From Nonlabens sp. (GTDB taxonomy: Bacteria; Bacteroidota; Bacteroidia; Flavobacteriales; Flavobacteriaceae): a stretch of DNA of 64,000 nt. Both the position numbers and the translations under genes were made by a program. The first letter of the stretch is position 1, and the number at the start of each line of letters is the position of its first letter. The DNA lies in contig JAHDIQ010000001.1 in NCBI GenBank assembly GCA_020630715.1, positions 492,513 through 556,512 on the forward strand, read 5' to 3'. The notes beneath the pieces are model-generated. The model was given only the letters and a program-made list of their open reading frames with translations. It made no database searches and had not been told where the DNA came from. Below are positions 39,109-49,105 of this stretch, in pieces.

Positions 39109-39490
39109 GCTATTGCCTTATATTTATTGGATTGCTACTATTTTAATAGTCGCCGTCATGTGCTATTCTGCACAGATGTATTTTTTTAATACTGCTGGAA
39201 TAAAAGACATTTTTGTAGCCTATGGTTACCCAGCTTATCTGGTTATACCGCTTGCTATTGCAAAGGTAGTAGGAGTGATCGTTATCTTATGGAGACCGTT
39301 GCGATGGATTACAGAATGGGCTTATGCAGGTTTTTTCTTTGATTTAATTTTAGCCGTGACGGGACATTATATGGCTGGAGATGGCAGCTGGCTTTTTCCA
39401 TTGCTAGGGATTATTTTTCTTATTGTTTCGCATATGCTAGGTGGCCGAGTACGTGGTGGTAAGTACGCTTTCGCGAAAGCGAAACACTAA
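39101..39490 (+). CDS. DoxX-like integral membrane protein
   Basis: 129 residues with four membrane helices (about 7-28, 45-63, 72-90 and 97-112), as in the DoxX/DoxD family of small quinone-linked membrane proteins. The start is a TTG overlapping the previous gene by eight bases; the next Met lies inside the first helix, so TTG is preferred. The last codons are made by a dispersed palindrome, giving the tail KYAFAKAKH. Its function is uncertain. Confidence 0.75.
   Translation: MNKLLPYIYWIATILIVAVMCYSAQMYFFNTAGIKDIFVAYGYPAYLVIPLAIAKVVGVIVILWRPLRWITEWAYAGFFFDLILAVTGHYMAGDGSWLFPLLGIIFLIVSHMLGGRVRGGKYAFAKAKH
39466..39481. repeat. dispersed palindrome copy 13 (C-terminus of DoxX-like gene)
   Basis: Perfect CGCTTTCGCGAAAGCG read as AFAKA, ending eight codon positions before the stop region and forming the protein's tail. 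Confidence 0.9.
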
Positions 39491-42400
39491 TAATTAATAT
39501 AAATCCATCCTACTCTAGGTGCTGTTCCATCATTAAGATTAAGATACCAAAAATAGGTTCCCGTAGGTAGTAAGGTGGAATTATTATGTAGTAGCCCAGT
39601 ATTAGGTCTTCCATCCCAATCATTTAAATAACCTCGCGCTATGAATACTTCATCACCATAGCGATTGAAAATTTTAAATTCATTATCTGGATATAACTCT
39701 AGACATTCTATGACTAAAGTGTCATTAACGCCATCGTTATTAGGTGAAAAGCCTTCTGGAATTTTTAAACAATCTGGTCGTGTAAACGCGCTTGCTGTAT
39801 TGTTTTCTAGATTCATGTCTTCTAAAACTCCATCGCTGTAAACCGTAACTACATTTATAAAATCTCCAGGAATATTGATGGATACGGTAATTTCTAAACT
39901 CTCTAATTCACCTGGATTTAAGGATGGAATATTCCATAAACCGGTGTTGTTATCAAAAACTCCATCGCTGGTAGTATGTGAAATATAAGAGTAACCACTA
40001 GGTAAAAATTCTTCTACGATAATAATAGTTGCTGCTACATTTCCTAGATTTTGAATAGTAATGGTAAAGGTTACTACACCGTTTTCATCAGGTTCTAGGG
40101 TATCTACGGTTTTTTCTATAGCCAAATCTATAAATGGCAATACTTCTAGTGTGCTGAAAGCTGTAGAAACGTCTATATTATTTAGATTAGAGAAGTTAGT
40201 AAAGTCATTAACGTAAAAACCAGGTGTTGAACTTGTAACTTCTACAGAAAAACTAATCTCGTCTGTTCCCTGTGGGAAGCTTAAATCCTGAATCCCTATA
40301 GCACTGGATCCTATGACGTCTATAAATGTTCCTGAGGCGCCATTTTGATTTTCCCAGCTGGCGTTACTACTTAATGTTATCTCTGCTGGTAGGTTATCAA
40401 CAAAGCTAATATTGTTTTGTGCAGGTTGCCCGTTTGAGTTTACTAGTGTAAACGTTAAGATTGAAGTCTCACCACTAGTTATTACTGCTGGATCAAATGA
40501 TTTTGTGGTTTGGGTAGTAAGGACAAAAAGGCTAGAGGTAGATATGTTAGAATCTGGAGTGTTTTCTCCACGTTCGTCAAAATCAGGTTGCGCTTCGGCT
40601 CTATTTTCAAAACTTCCACCGTAACTAGGTGCGTTCACGGGAATTCTAATTTGTATCGTAGAATTAGCTTCCATAAATGGTATGATCGCATCTATTTGAT
40701 TCCCAGTAATCGTGAAATTAGAAATACATGTTGCATTTCCTGAGGTAAATGTACAGGTAGGAGTTCCTGTGATTACAAAGTCAGGATGAAGTAAATCATT
40801 AAACACTAGATTACTAGCATCATCACTTATGTTAGAGTTAGTAACATCAATGATCCATTCAAGGCTTTCATTAATATTAGACGACGTGACAGATGGATAG
40901 GTTTGTACCACTAAATCTACACAACTTACTAGTTGTGAACCAACTCCTGCACTAGCTTGAGCTATCTCAACTAGGTTTGCATCTATAGCAAAAAGACTTA
41001 GATTATCAGATACGCTAACAGGATCAATATCACATATAGGTTTCCAGTTAATTACCTTTTCAAAAGTTATCGAACTATTAGCAGGCATAATGATACCATC
41101 CGTGTCTAATATTTGCCAAAACAGATCTCCTGCACCATTAGACACTCCTATGTTAGCATTTAAATTAGTAGGACATGTAGCACCACCTGTTGTACCTGTA
41201 CAAACTATAGACTGTAAAATCCCAGTACCATCAGATAATTGTGCGTCTGTATATTTAATTCTATGCGCTAAAGTATCTACGTTTTTCATCACAATTTCAT
41301 AAGTAATATTACCGTAGGGATGTGGAGCTGTATTAGGATTAGGTGATGTTTGTAACTCTGTCAATTCAATAATAGGATCCAGGATAACATCTACACATGG
41401 TATTATATTCAAACCATTTATGCTAGCTCCGCTTATATTGTTTGTTAAATCACAATCTATTAAGTTAGGATCGTTTTCAAAGGCTGCGCCACGTACACTG
41501 CATAACGGCGCAAGACCTTGAGGTGTGCAATCTGGTGGTATAAATCGTACCGTCGTACGTACTGTAACGCTTGAGTTTGATGGAAAAAGAAACTCATCTG
41601 TAATCCACCTTAAATTAGGTGTTATGGTAATATTAATATCATTACACGTGATCGAACCTGTGGTATTGATACATGTAGCACTTAAGATCTCAATATCGGT
41701 TTGGAAATTACTAGAATTTATAAGAAAAGCACCACCATTAATATCTAGTGGACCATTATTTGAAAACGTATAATCAAAGGTTATGATATCATTCCAGCTA
41801 GTTATTGTATTTGCTAAAGGACTAACCTTTGTAACAACAGATTCTAGATCTGTACATGGACAATCTATGTTAGTTAATGCGTCTGTTTCTATAAGATCTG
41901 AAGTTGGAGATACGTTATTAATATCTGTAGGAAGAAGGATAGTCGCTCTGCTTCCTAGTTCAAGAGGTTCATTAGGATTTAAGTTACTACAATCTCCTTC
42001 TTCGATTTTATAAGTGGCCTCTAAGGTAAAAGAGGCACCAGCGTCAAAAACGATTTGTTCATTATGAGTATAAAAACTACCTATAGGCGCAGTATTTATT
42101 GCTCCTGTATTTAAGGTGCCATTTAAAGCTGGACAACTCATACCATTACTTGCGATGCAACTTAGAGATTCTAAGGTTACAATGGCACTGCCGGCTCCAT
42201 TTAGGTTTTGATATCTTAAATCAAAATTTTCAATAGGATATTCTATGGTAGAATTATTTGTTATTGTGATTTCATAAGTAACTGTATCGCCCCAATTTGT
42301 TATTCCAGCGCCACCTGAAGGAATTGTTTGAATTTGATTAATTTGAAAATCTATAGGCACCGCTGTCATGATGATACTAATAATGGAGCTATTAGTAGAT

Positions 42401-42843
42401 GGATTTGTATCTGCAGTTCCAGATGGAGGATTTACAATTGCAGTAGCAGTTGCACCGCCTAAAAAGTTAACATTTGCCCTTATAATGATGAGGATTTCAA
42501 CACTAGCAGAGTTAGGCATATTAGGAAGAATACCAGTAACGGTATCATTCTGGATCGTAATGCCATTAGGATTGCTTGCTCCACCTATAACATTTTGCAC
42601 TTGTGCAGATTCAATATTTTCTAGCGAACTAAAATTAACAGAGAAATCTGCATTAGACACCGGAGCACCTGTATTACTTATAGTTACTAAGTAGCTATAA
42701 CGTTCATAATAATGCGCTTGAGAAATTGAATTTCCATTTAAGTCTTGAGCTTCTAGGGTAATTGCTAGATCAGTTGTTTGGCTATATAAACTCGATATAG
42801 AAGCAAAGAAGCATAAAAAGATAAAATGACATTTCAAACGCAT
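39487..42843 (-). CDS. large DUF11-repeat surface protein with gliding-type C-terminal domain
   Basis: 1118 residues: a signal peptide (about 1-22), then repeated Ig-like DUF11 domains with Asn/Thr/Ser-rich strands and paired cysteines. The C-terminal domain (about 1030-1118) contains IPEGFSPNNDGVNDTL, FKIFNRYGDEVF and LPTGTYFWYLNL, the gliding-motility-associated/CHU_C type used by T9SS substrates. It is predicted to be exported by T9SS and displayed at the surface; adhesion is a guess. It is convergent with the DoxX-like gene by four bases. A palindrome lies upstream. Confidence 0.9.
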   Translation of the reverse strand: MRLKCHFIFLCFFASISSLYSQTTDLAITLEAQDLNGNSISQAHYYERYSYLVTISNTGAPVSNADFSVNFSSLENIESAQVQNVIGGASNPNGITIQNDTVTGILPNMPNSASVEILIIIRANVNFLGGATATAIVNPPSGTADTNPSTNSSIISIIMTAVPIDFQINQIQTIPSGGAGITNWGDTVTYEITITNNSTIEYPIENFDLRYQNLNGAGSAIVTLESLSCIASNGMSCPALNGTLNTGAINTAPIGSFYTHNEQIVFDAGASFTLEATYKIEEGDCSNLNPNEPLELGSRATILLPTDINNVSPTSDLIETDALTNIDCPCTDLESVVTKVSPLANTITSWNDIITFDYTFSNNGPLDINGGAFLINSSNFQTDIEILSATCINTTGSITCNDINITITPNLRWITDEFLFPSNSSVTVRTTVRFIPPDCTPQGLAPLCSVRGAAFENDPNLIDCDLTNNISGASINGLNIIPCVDVILDPIIELTELQTSPNPNTAPHPYGNITYEIVMKNVDTLAHRIKYTDAQLSDGTGILQSIVCTGTTGGATCPTNLNANIGVSNGAGDLFWQILDTDGIIMPANSSITFEKVINWKPICDIDPVSVSDNLSLFAIDANLVEIAQASAGVGSQLVSCVDLVVQTYPSVTSSNINESLEWIIDVTNSNISDDASNLVFNDLLHPDFVITGTPTCTFTSGNATCISNFTITGNQIDAIIPFMEANSTIQIRIPVNAPSYGGSFENRAEAQPDFDERGENTPDSNISTSSLFVLTTQTTKSFDPAVITSGETSILTFTLVNSNGQPAQNNISFVDNLPAEITLSSNASWENQNGASGTFIDVIGSSAIGIQDLSFPQGTDEISFSVEVTSSTPGFYVNDFTNFSNLNNIDVSTAFSTLEVLPFIDLAIEKTVDTLEPDENGVVTFTITIQNLGNVAATIIIVEEFLPSGYSYISHTTSDGVFDNNTGLWNIPSLNPGELESLEITVSINIPGDFINVVTVYSDGVLEDMNLENNTASAFTRPDCLKIPEGFSPNNDGVNDTLVIECLELYPDNEFKIFNRYGDEVFIARGYLNDWDGRPNTGLLHNNSTLLPTGTYFWYLNLNDGTAPRVGWIYINY

Positions 42844-42915
42844 ACTATTTTTCTGACATTTTTAAACATACAAAATTGTAAGCATTTTGAAATATAAAAA
42901 TTACGAATTATTGAG

Positions 42916-42939
42916 ATTACGCTTTCGCGAAAGCGTAAT
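42916..42939. repeat. dispersed palindrome copy 14 (intergenic, 24-bp arms)
   Basis: Perfect 24-bp palindrome: the 16-bp core flanked by ATTA and TAAT, in the divergent gap between the surface protein and rsmI. Confidence 0.9.
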
Positions 42940-42975
42940 TACCACGACATTTACCACATCCATAAAACTAATAGT

Positions 42976-43641
42976 ATGCTATATCTAGTCCCAACTCCTG
43001 TAGGAAATCTAAAAGACATGACCTATCGCGCGGTAGAGGTTCTTAATACAGTAGATGTAATCCTGGCAGAAGATACACGGACTAGTGGGAAATTGTTACA
43101 GCATTACGGCATTACAACTACGATGCAGTCCTACCACATGCACAATGAGCATAAAATAAGTGACGGGATTTTGGCCAGAATAGAAGCTGGCGAGACCATG
43201 GCGTTAATCACAGATGCTGGTAGTCCAGGAATTAGCGATCCAGGCTATTTAATCACGCGCAAGGCCATAGAGAAAGGAATCAAGGTTGAAGCACTTCCTG
43301 GAGCAACCGCTTTTGTACCAGCACTTACCGTTTCTGGATTGCCTAGTGATAAATTTGTTTTTGAAGGTTTTTTACCAGTTAAAAAAGGTCGTAAAAAACG
43401 ATTAGAATTCCTAAAAGAAGAAACACGTAGTATCATTTTTTATGAATCACCACATAAGTTACCACGTACGCTACTAGACTTTAAAGAATACTATGGTGAA
43501 AACTCACAAGTTTCCATTTCTCGTGAAATTTCAAAAATGTATGAACAGCATGTTAGAGGAACCGTTGCAGATGCTATTGCTCATTTTGAAATACATAAAC
43601 CTAAAGGTGAATTTGTAATCATATTATCTATACCTTATTAG
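42976..43641 (+). CDS. rsmI: 16S rRNA 2'-O-ribose methyltransferase (C1402)
   Basis: 221 residues with MLYLVPTPVGNLKDMTYRAVEVL, EDTRTSGKLLQHY, ITDAGSPGISDPGY and LPGATAFVPAL, the RsmI/SIROHEME-methylase-like signature. It methylates the ribose of C1402 in the decoding centre. It converges with trhO five bases away. No clear promoter was seen; the palindrome lies 37 bases upstream. Confidence 0.96.
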   Translation: MLYLVPTPVGNLKDMTYRAVEVLNTVDVILAEDTRTSGKLLQHYGITTTMQSYHMHNEHKISDGILARIEAGETMALITDAGSPGISDPGYLITRKAIEKGIKVEALPGATAFVPALTVSGLPSDKFVFEGFLPVKKGRKKRLEFLKEETRSIIFYESPHKLPRTLLDFKEYYGENSQVSISREISKMYEQHVRGTVADAIAHFEIHKPKGEFVIILSIPY

Positions 43642-43646
43642 GGAAC

Positions 43647-44696
43647 TTACACCTTAGAAGAATTGTGTTTTTTGAATTTAAGCTTTTCAGATTTCCCTTT
43701 CTTAAAAATATTGTTGCTATTGTAATGTCCTGCGCGTAACTTCTTTTGTTCTTCAAAAGGCAGTTGAATGATATCCTGACATTCTGGACTACAACAGTTT
43801 TCTAATTTTTCCATACAATCTTCACATTGAATAAACAGTAAATGACAGGCATCATTTGCGCAGTTAGTATGCGTATCACAAGGATTACCGCACTGATGGC
43901 AATTTGCAATGACTTCATCACCTATTTTTTCGGCAAGTCTGTGGTCAAAGACGAAGTTCTTTCCCTTGAATTTGTTTTCTAATCCTTTTTCTGACACCTG
44001 TCTGTGATATTCAATGATTCCACCTTCTAGTTGGTACACATCTTTAAAACCTTTATGCTTATAATATGCACTCGCTTTTTCACAACGTATACCACCAGTG
44101 CAATACATCACTAGTTTTTTCTTTTCCTTATGTGCCTTTATTTCTTCTTCTATAATGGGTAAGCTTTCGCGAAAGGTGTCCACATCTGGCGTCCACGCAT
44201 TTTCAAAATGACCTATTTCTGTCTCATAGTGATTGCGCATATCAACCAGAATAGTATCTGGATCTTCAATAAGTTCATTAAATGTTACAGCATCTACATG
44301 TTGTCCTTTATTAGTAACGTCAAAGGTGTTGTCATCCAGTCCATCTGCAACAATTTTGTTGCGCACTTTTACCTTAAGTTTTAAAAAGCTCTCATTATCT
44401 TGTTCTCTAGCGATGTTAAGCCTAACGCCATTTAAGAAATCGATACTATCTAAAAATGTTTTGAACTCCTCAAAACGGTCCCCAGGAACGGATAGTTGCG
44501 CATTAACACCTTCATGAGCTACATAAATACGGCCTAGCACATCCATAGGATTCCAGTGCAGGAATAAATAGTCTCTAAAAAGTTGAGGATTTCCTAATTG
44601 ATGGTACTGATAAAAAGATATCGTGAGCCTTTCTTTACCTGCCTCACGAATTAATTCACGTCTTTCATCAGCACTTAATTTGTTATACAGTTGCAT
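43647..44696 (-). CDS. trhO: tRNA uridine(34) hydroxylase, rhodanese-like
   Basis: 349 residues of the YceA/TrhO family. The N-terminal region is followed by a rhodanese domain with the active-site loop CTGGIRCEKAS; the C-terminal tail is rich in Cys (CHQCGNPCDTHTNC, CEDCMEKLENCC), probably binding metal. It is needed for oxygen-dependent 5-hydroxyuridine formation at tRNA position 34. A shortened palindrome is read as FRES. A TAACTTTG element lies 29 bases before the ATG. Confidence 0.93.
   Translation of the reverse strand: MQLYNKLSADERRELIREAGKERLTISFYQYHQLGNPQLFRDYLFLHWNPMDVLGRIYVAHEGVNAQLSVPGDRFEEFKTFLDSIDFLNGVRLNIAREQDNESFLKLKVKVRNKIVADGLDDNTFDVTNKGQHVDAVTFNELIEDPDTILVDMRNHYETEIGHFENAWTPDVDTFRESLPIIEEEIKAHKEKKKLVMYCTGGIRCEKASAYYKHKGFKDVYQLEGGIIEYHRQVSEKGLENKFKGKNFVFDHRLAEKIGDEVIANCHQCGNPCDTHTNCANDACHLLFIQCEDCMEKLENCCSPECQDIIQLPFEEQKKLRAGHYNSNNIFKKGKSEKLKFKKHNSSKV
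44163..44175. repeat. dispersed palindrome copy 15, shortened (in trhO)
   Basis: GCTTTCGCGAAAG; the perfect part is 12 bp. Read on the minus strand as FRES. Confidence 0.65.
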
Positions 44697-44725
44697 GCTA
44701 TAAACCTTATAAGGTATTGAGGTTG

Positions 44726-44733
44726 CAAAGTTA
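44726..44733 (-). promoter_or_regulatory. TAnnTTTG -7 element for trhO
   Basis: TAACTTTG on the minus strand, 29 bases before the ATG. Confidence 0.45.
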
Positions 44734-44931
44734 ATAATTTGATAAGGAAATAAGGTGTTGATACATTATAAGTAAAACAGTTGATTTTATATAAATGATA
44801 ATCAGAGCATTGCGTTTAAACGATTTTCTACTGCAGATCGTCTAAAACCTTAATCATTTGTTAAAGAACTTCTTTTATTTTTCATTTCTTTAACATTCGT
44901 CTGTTTTATATGACGAATTAAAAATTTACTT

Positions 44932-47900
44932 ATGAAAACAAAATTATTTTTATGTATTGCATTTTTTGCATCAATTGTAATGTGCGCTCAATCTACTATC
45001 AATATTACTACATCAGGTGGCTCTTATGCCACTGAAAAATGGGTTAGTATCACTACTGGTGTGGATGGTAGCGGCACACAAGTTTGGGGTCAAGGAGATG
45101 GAACTTATGGTAATGGTCAAGGGCTTATCAATCAGGATGTTTCAATAGCACCAGGAACTTATTATGTTAATTGTTATGATCGTTATTCCGATGGTTGGGA
45201 TGGAACACTCATTTCGGTTACCGCTTACGGAGCCGTAATTGGTGATAATGGTGGAGTTTCGCCTAGCGATCCTTCAACAGTAGATTCAACTGGTTCATGG
45301 GAAACACCTGCGGATGAGCTAGAGGCATCCTTTCAGATAATTGTCCCTATGCCACCATCATGTACTTTACCTGTTGGTATTTCTAATGCTTCGGTTACAT
45401 CAACTTCCGCTGATTTTTCATGGACAGATTCTTCAACAGAAGATGATGGTTACAATTGGGAAGTGGTTCCTGCAGGAAATGGTCAAGGTGTAGGAGTTGT
45501 TGTAAGCGGAACAACAGGTGCAAATGCAATAATGGTTTCAGTTAGTGGACTTTCTGCTAATACAGATTATGATTTCTATGTTCAGTCAAATTGTGGCGCA
45601 AGTACAAGTTCTTGGTCATCTGCAACAAATTTCTTTACCGGTTATTGTGCTTCTCAACCATCTTCAAATGACGGCCAAGGTATAGGCCAAGTAGATCTAG
45701 CTGGAACAGTGTTTTCTAGCGGTGGTGATTTAACTTATGAGGACTTTACCGCAACAGCAGTATCAGTTGATAATAGCGTATCTATGAGTGTTGAGTTCCA
45801 GACTGGCTATACTTACGACACGAATATCTGGATTGATTTTAATAATGATTTAGTTTATGATAGTTCTGAAATAGTTTTTGACGGTGTTTCAACTAGTGCT
45901 AATCCAACTACTTTGGACACTTCTTTTAATATTCCAGGAACTGTAATTGCAGGTATTTACGGTATGCGTGTAGGCACGGCAGATAGTGGTCAAAGTACTC
46001 CTAATCCTTGTTATAATGGCTCTTATGGTGTTACTATTGATATGCGTATTAATTTCACACCAGCGTCTTGTATTAATGTATCAGGAATAGCTTTAGATAG
46101 CGCTACAAGCGATTCTATCACAATAGGTTGGACGGAAAATAACCTGCCTGCCTTAATGGACTGGGAGGTTCGTGTGTTGCCCGCAGGTAGTCCAGCTCCT
46201 ATGGTTGGTTCAGTTAATACAACGATGAATCCTTATACTGAAAATGGTTTATCTTCTTCCACTGCCTATGATGTGTACGTTAGAACTGAATGCGCAACAG
46301 ATTTTGTCTCTCTATTAAATATATTCACGTCACCAGATTACTGTGCGGGTGATCTTGCTACAGATTCTGGAGGAGAAATGGGAGATTATGGGAATAATGA
46401 AAATATTACTTACACAATTTGTCCTGATAACCCAGGTGATTCTGTTGTAGTTACTTTTTCTGAGTTTAGTTTTGAAAACAACAGTTTCTCAGGTAGTTGT
46501 TATGATGGTTTAACCATTTACGATGGTGACGTTGCTACGGGAACTATAGTTCCACCAGCCACAGGAACCATCTGGTGTTGGGATCGAAATGATGCTACGC
46601 CAGCGGGAACAGGAGATTTACTAGGTGTTTCTATAGCAGGAACTACGGCGTCTGGATGTATAACAATTGTTTTAACATCAGACAGTAGTGCTACTAGAGA
46701 TGGGTTTACAGCAAATGTTTCTTGCGAGTCTACAGTTTACATGTGGGACGGTACTGCATGGAGTAATACTCCTGAAGGAAGTATTACTACTAGTGATAAT
46801 ATGTACGTTAATGGTACAGGTGCTTTTTTAACCAACGCTGTAAGTGCAGAAAATGTTTACGTTAGTCCAGGTGCATCTTTAGAGGCTAGCTCAGGAGATG
46901 TTACAATTATGGGTGACTTAGTTAATAATGGTGATATTACAGGATCTGATGAGATAATTATCTCAGGTAGCGCTTCAACGCTTTCTGGAACCGGTAGCAT
47001 GAGCAACTTAACGGTAGGTACTGCTGGTTTTGTAACAGCTACGGATAGCCAGTCCATTACAGGTACTTTAGATGTAGGCCCAGCTGGTATTTTGGATGCA
47101 GGTGGTGCTATTACATTAGTTTCAAATGCTATGGGAACTGCGAGAGTTGACGCAGTTGAGCCAGGATCTATTTTAGGTGACGTGAATGTAGAACGTTATA
47201 TTCCAGCCACTAATAGATCATTTAGATTTTTAGGCTCGTCTGTTACAGGACCTACAGTTTTTGATAGCTGGCAAGAAGCTGGTGCAAATGCTGCAGGTTT
47301 TGGTATACAAGTAACAGGTGTAGTAGGTATTGTAGGAAATAACGATGCGGCAACAGGTCTAGATGAAACCTTAACCGGTAATCCTAGTATGTTCTCATGG
47401 AATGAAGCAGGTCAGAGTTGGGATGCTGTTACTAATACAACTACTGAAGTATTAAACGCAGGTGATTTCTACAGAGTATTTGTACGTGGAGATCGTATGA
47501 CAGATTTATCCAGTAATACAAGTGCTGCCACGGCGACTACGTTAAGAGCTACAGGTTCACTATTAACTGGACCATACGCGGTTTCACCTAGCGCTGCTAG
47601 TGGTGAGTTTTTTGCAGTAGCAAATCCTTACCAGTCTAAATTAGATATGGGAGCAGTTGCTCCTGCTAACGTAGCGACAGATATGTACTACTGGGATCCA
47701 TCAATAGGTCCTAATGGTGATTACTCTAATATTAATATAGCTACTGGTACAGGAACCGTAGGTAGTGCTACAAATGTTTTAGATCCAGGACAGGCAGTTT
47801 TCTTTGCCTCTACAGGTTCTTCATCGGTAAATATTGATGAGGCGGATAAAGTAGGAGGAACAATGAATGCAGCAGTATTCTCAACGCCTACTATGAATCA

Positions 47901-48618
47901 AATGTTACGTGTGAAGTTATACCAAACTTCTAGATACCAGAATAATCAAACTGAAAGTGACGGAATGTACATTCATTTTGATAATACATTTAATGACGCT
48001 GTTACTTCTAACGATGCTATCAAATGGGATGGTTTAAACACGAATATTTCTATCGATAAAGCAACAGGAGATAAATTATCTGTAGAGCGTAGAACTTTAC
48101 CTACTGCAAATGAAAGTGTACCGTTACATATTAGCAATCATTTAGTGACAGATTATACCATGACAGTAGAGTTAGATATGTTGCCAGGATTAGATGTATT
48201 TGTAAAAGATAATTTAACTAATACATTAACGCCAGTTGCTAATAATGGTATAACAGCGGTTAACTTTTTAGTAGATGCTAATGACGCAGCTAGTATAGAT
48301 CCTAATCGTTTTGAGATTGTATTCCAGATGGTAACTTTAGGATTGAATGATGAAAATCTATTGTCTCAAGTAAGATTGTATCCTAATCCAGTAACAGGAG
48401 ATCAAATACAATTAGATTTGGGTAGCATAGACACTACTAGTGATATAGGAGTAACTATTTATAACACTTTAGGACAACAAGTAAAATCTTATCAATATGA
48501 CTCAGGTGTTTCAAATACTATCACTATTAATAACTTAAACAGTTTAAGCAGTGGAGTCTATATCTTGAGTTTATCAATGGATGATACAACCGTTACTCGT
48601 AGATTTATTAAAAAATAA
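44932..48618 (+). CDS. T9SS-exported multidomain surface protein (FnIII, GEVED, CUB)
   Basis: 1228 residues. After the signal peptide comes a beta domain (INITTSGGSY, GTYYVNCYDRYSDGWDG). Next are a fibronectin-III-like domain (about 140-235), a GEVED-type domain (about 266-378, with YTYDTNIWIDFNNDLVYD), a second FnIII-like domain, a CUB-like domain from about 470 to 600, and a long Gly/Thr/Asn-rich region. The end is a type A T9SS sorting domain (VRLYPNPV, YNTLGQQV, LSSGVYILSL, RRFIKK). The first 380 or so residues closely match the 49106 protein. Probably displayed on the surface; ligand unknown. Confidence 0.92.
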   Translation: MKTKLFLCIAFFASIVMCAQSTINITTSGGSYATEKWVSITTGVDGSGTQVWGQGDGTYGNGQGLINQDVSIAPGTYYVNCYDRYSDGWDGTLISVTAYGAVIGDNGGVSPSDPSTVDSTGSWETPADELEASFQIIVPMPPSCTLPVGISNASVTSTSADFSWTDSSTEDDGYNWEVVPAGNGQGVGVVVSGTTGANAIMVSVSGLSANTDYDFYVQSNCGASTSSWSSATNFFTGYCASQPSSNDGQGIGQVDLAGTVFSSGGDLTYEDFTATAVSVDNSVSMSVEFQTGYTYDTNIWIDFNNDLVYDSSEIVFDGVSTSANPTTLDTSFNIPGTVIAGIYGMRVGTADSGQSTPNPCYNGSYGVTIDMRINFTPASCINVSGIALDSATSDSITIGWTENNLPALMDWEVRVLPAGSPAPMVGSVNTTMNPYTENGLSSSTAYDVYVRTECATDFVSLLNIFTSPDYCAGDLATDSGGEMGDYGNNENITYTICPDNPGDSVVVTFSEFSFENNSFSGSCYDGLTIYDGDVATGTIVPPATGTIWCWDRNDATPAGTGDLLGVSIAGTTASGCITIVLTSDSSATRDGFTANVSCESTVYMWDGTAWSNTPEGSITTSDNMYVNGTGAFLTNAVSAENVYVSPGASLEASSGDVTIMGDLVNNGDITGSDEIIISGSASTLSGTGSMSNLTVGTAGFVTATDSQSITGTLDVGPAGILDAGGAITLVSNAMGTARVDAVEPGSILGDVNVERYIPATNRSFRFLGSSVTGPTVFDSWQEAGANAAGFGIQVTGVVGIVGNNDAATGLDETLTGNPSMFSWNEAGQSWDAVTNTTTEVLNAGDFYRVFVRGDRMTDLSSNTSAATATTLRATGSLLTGPYAVSPSAASGEFFAVANPYQSKLDMGAVAPANVATDMYYWDPSIGPNGDYSNINIATGTGTVGSATNVLDPGQAVFFASTGSSSVNIDEADKVGGTMNAAVFSTPTMNQMLRVKLYQTSRYQNNQTESDGMYIHFDNTFNDAVTSNDAIKWDGLNTNISIDKATGDKLSVERRTLPTANESVPLHISNHLVTDYTMTVELDMLPGLDVFVKDNLTNTLTPVANNGITAVNFLVDANDAASIDPNRFEIVFQMVTLGLNDENLLSQVRLYPNPVTGDQIQLDLGSIDTTSDIGVTIYNTLGQQVKSYQYDSGVSNTITINNLNSLSSGVYILSLSMDDTTVTRRFIKK

Positions 48619-48629
48619 AAACAACAGAA

Positions 48630-48815
48630 ATGAAAAATTATAAATTAAATAGTGCTTTAGTAGTTACACTTCTTATTTCTGTGTGTTCTTATGCACAAGG
48701 ACCTGGATTTGCAGATGATGTGGATGATGTAGCACCTATTCCAGGAATAGTGCTTGCCATTATCAGTGCTTTATGTATAGGAGTTTATTCTTTGAGAAAG
48801 AAGAAGGATTCTTAA
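48630..48815 (+). CDS. small PID-like sorting protein
   Basis: 61 residues. A signal peptide (MKNYKLNSALVVTLLISVCSYAQ) is followed by an acidic segment (FADDVDDV), APIPGIV, a hydrophobic helix and a basic end (LRKKKDS). It resembles the PID-type sorting layout seen at 22805, with PIP in place of PID. It lies 11 bases behind the T9SS gene, before the shared terminator, so it is probably co-transcribed. Confidence 0.6.
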   Translation: MKNYKLNSALVVTLLISVCSYAQGPGFADDVDDVAPIPGIVLAIISALCIGVYSLRKKKDS

Positions 48816-48835
48816 TCTAAGGTCATAAGATTAAT

Positions 48836-48867
48836 AAGGCTGTCTCGAAATAGACAGCCTTTTTTAT
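48836..48867 (+). terminator. terminator after the first T9SS unit
   Basis: AAGGCTGTCT/AGACAGCCTT stem with a six-base loop and T run. A homologous hairpin follows the second T9SS gene at 51369. Confidence 0.88.
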
Positions 48868-48869
48868 TT

Positions 48870-48884
48870 CGCTTTCGCGAAAGC
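48870..48884. repeat. dispersed palindrome copy 16 (after terminator)
   Basis: CGCTTTCGCGAAAGC, nine bases past the hairpin; the last base differs from the 16-mer consensus. Confidence 0.85.
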
Positions 48885-49105
48885 ATACTATTAAAACAAA
48901 ATGATCAATATATGGGTGCTTCCTTACAATAGGTAAGTTTAATTTTAAAGCGAAACCTCATTTCCTTTTGATCAAAAATCAAGTTTTTATCCTTTACGTA
49001 AATAATCGTTGAAAAAAGTATTTTGTCGTAAAACAGGAATAAATTTAGTGTCAGCTTTTTATTTAATAAATAATTAACGTTCTTCACTTTTCAAATAAAA
49101 TTTTT

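Noticed and set aside
44163-44175. trhO copy as a full palindrome
   Set aside because: Its right arm ends after GAAAG; kept only as a shortened, lower-confidence copy.
48905-49087. 60-codon open frame on the minus strand between the two T9SS genes
   Set aside because: Very AT-rich, no signal or domain, and it covers the likely promoter region of the 49106 gene; treated as chance.
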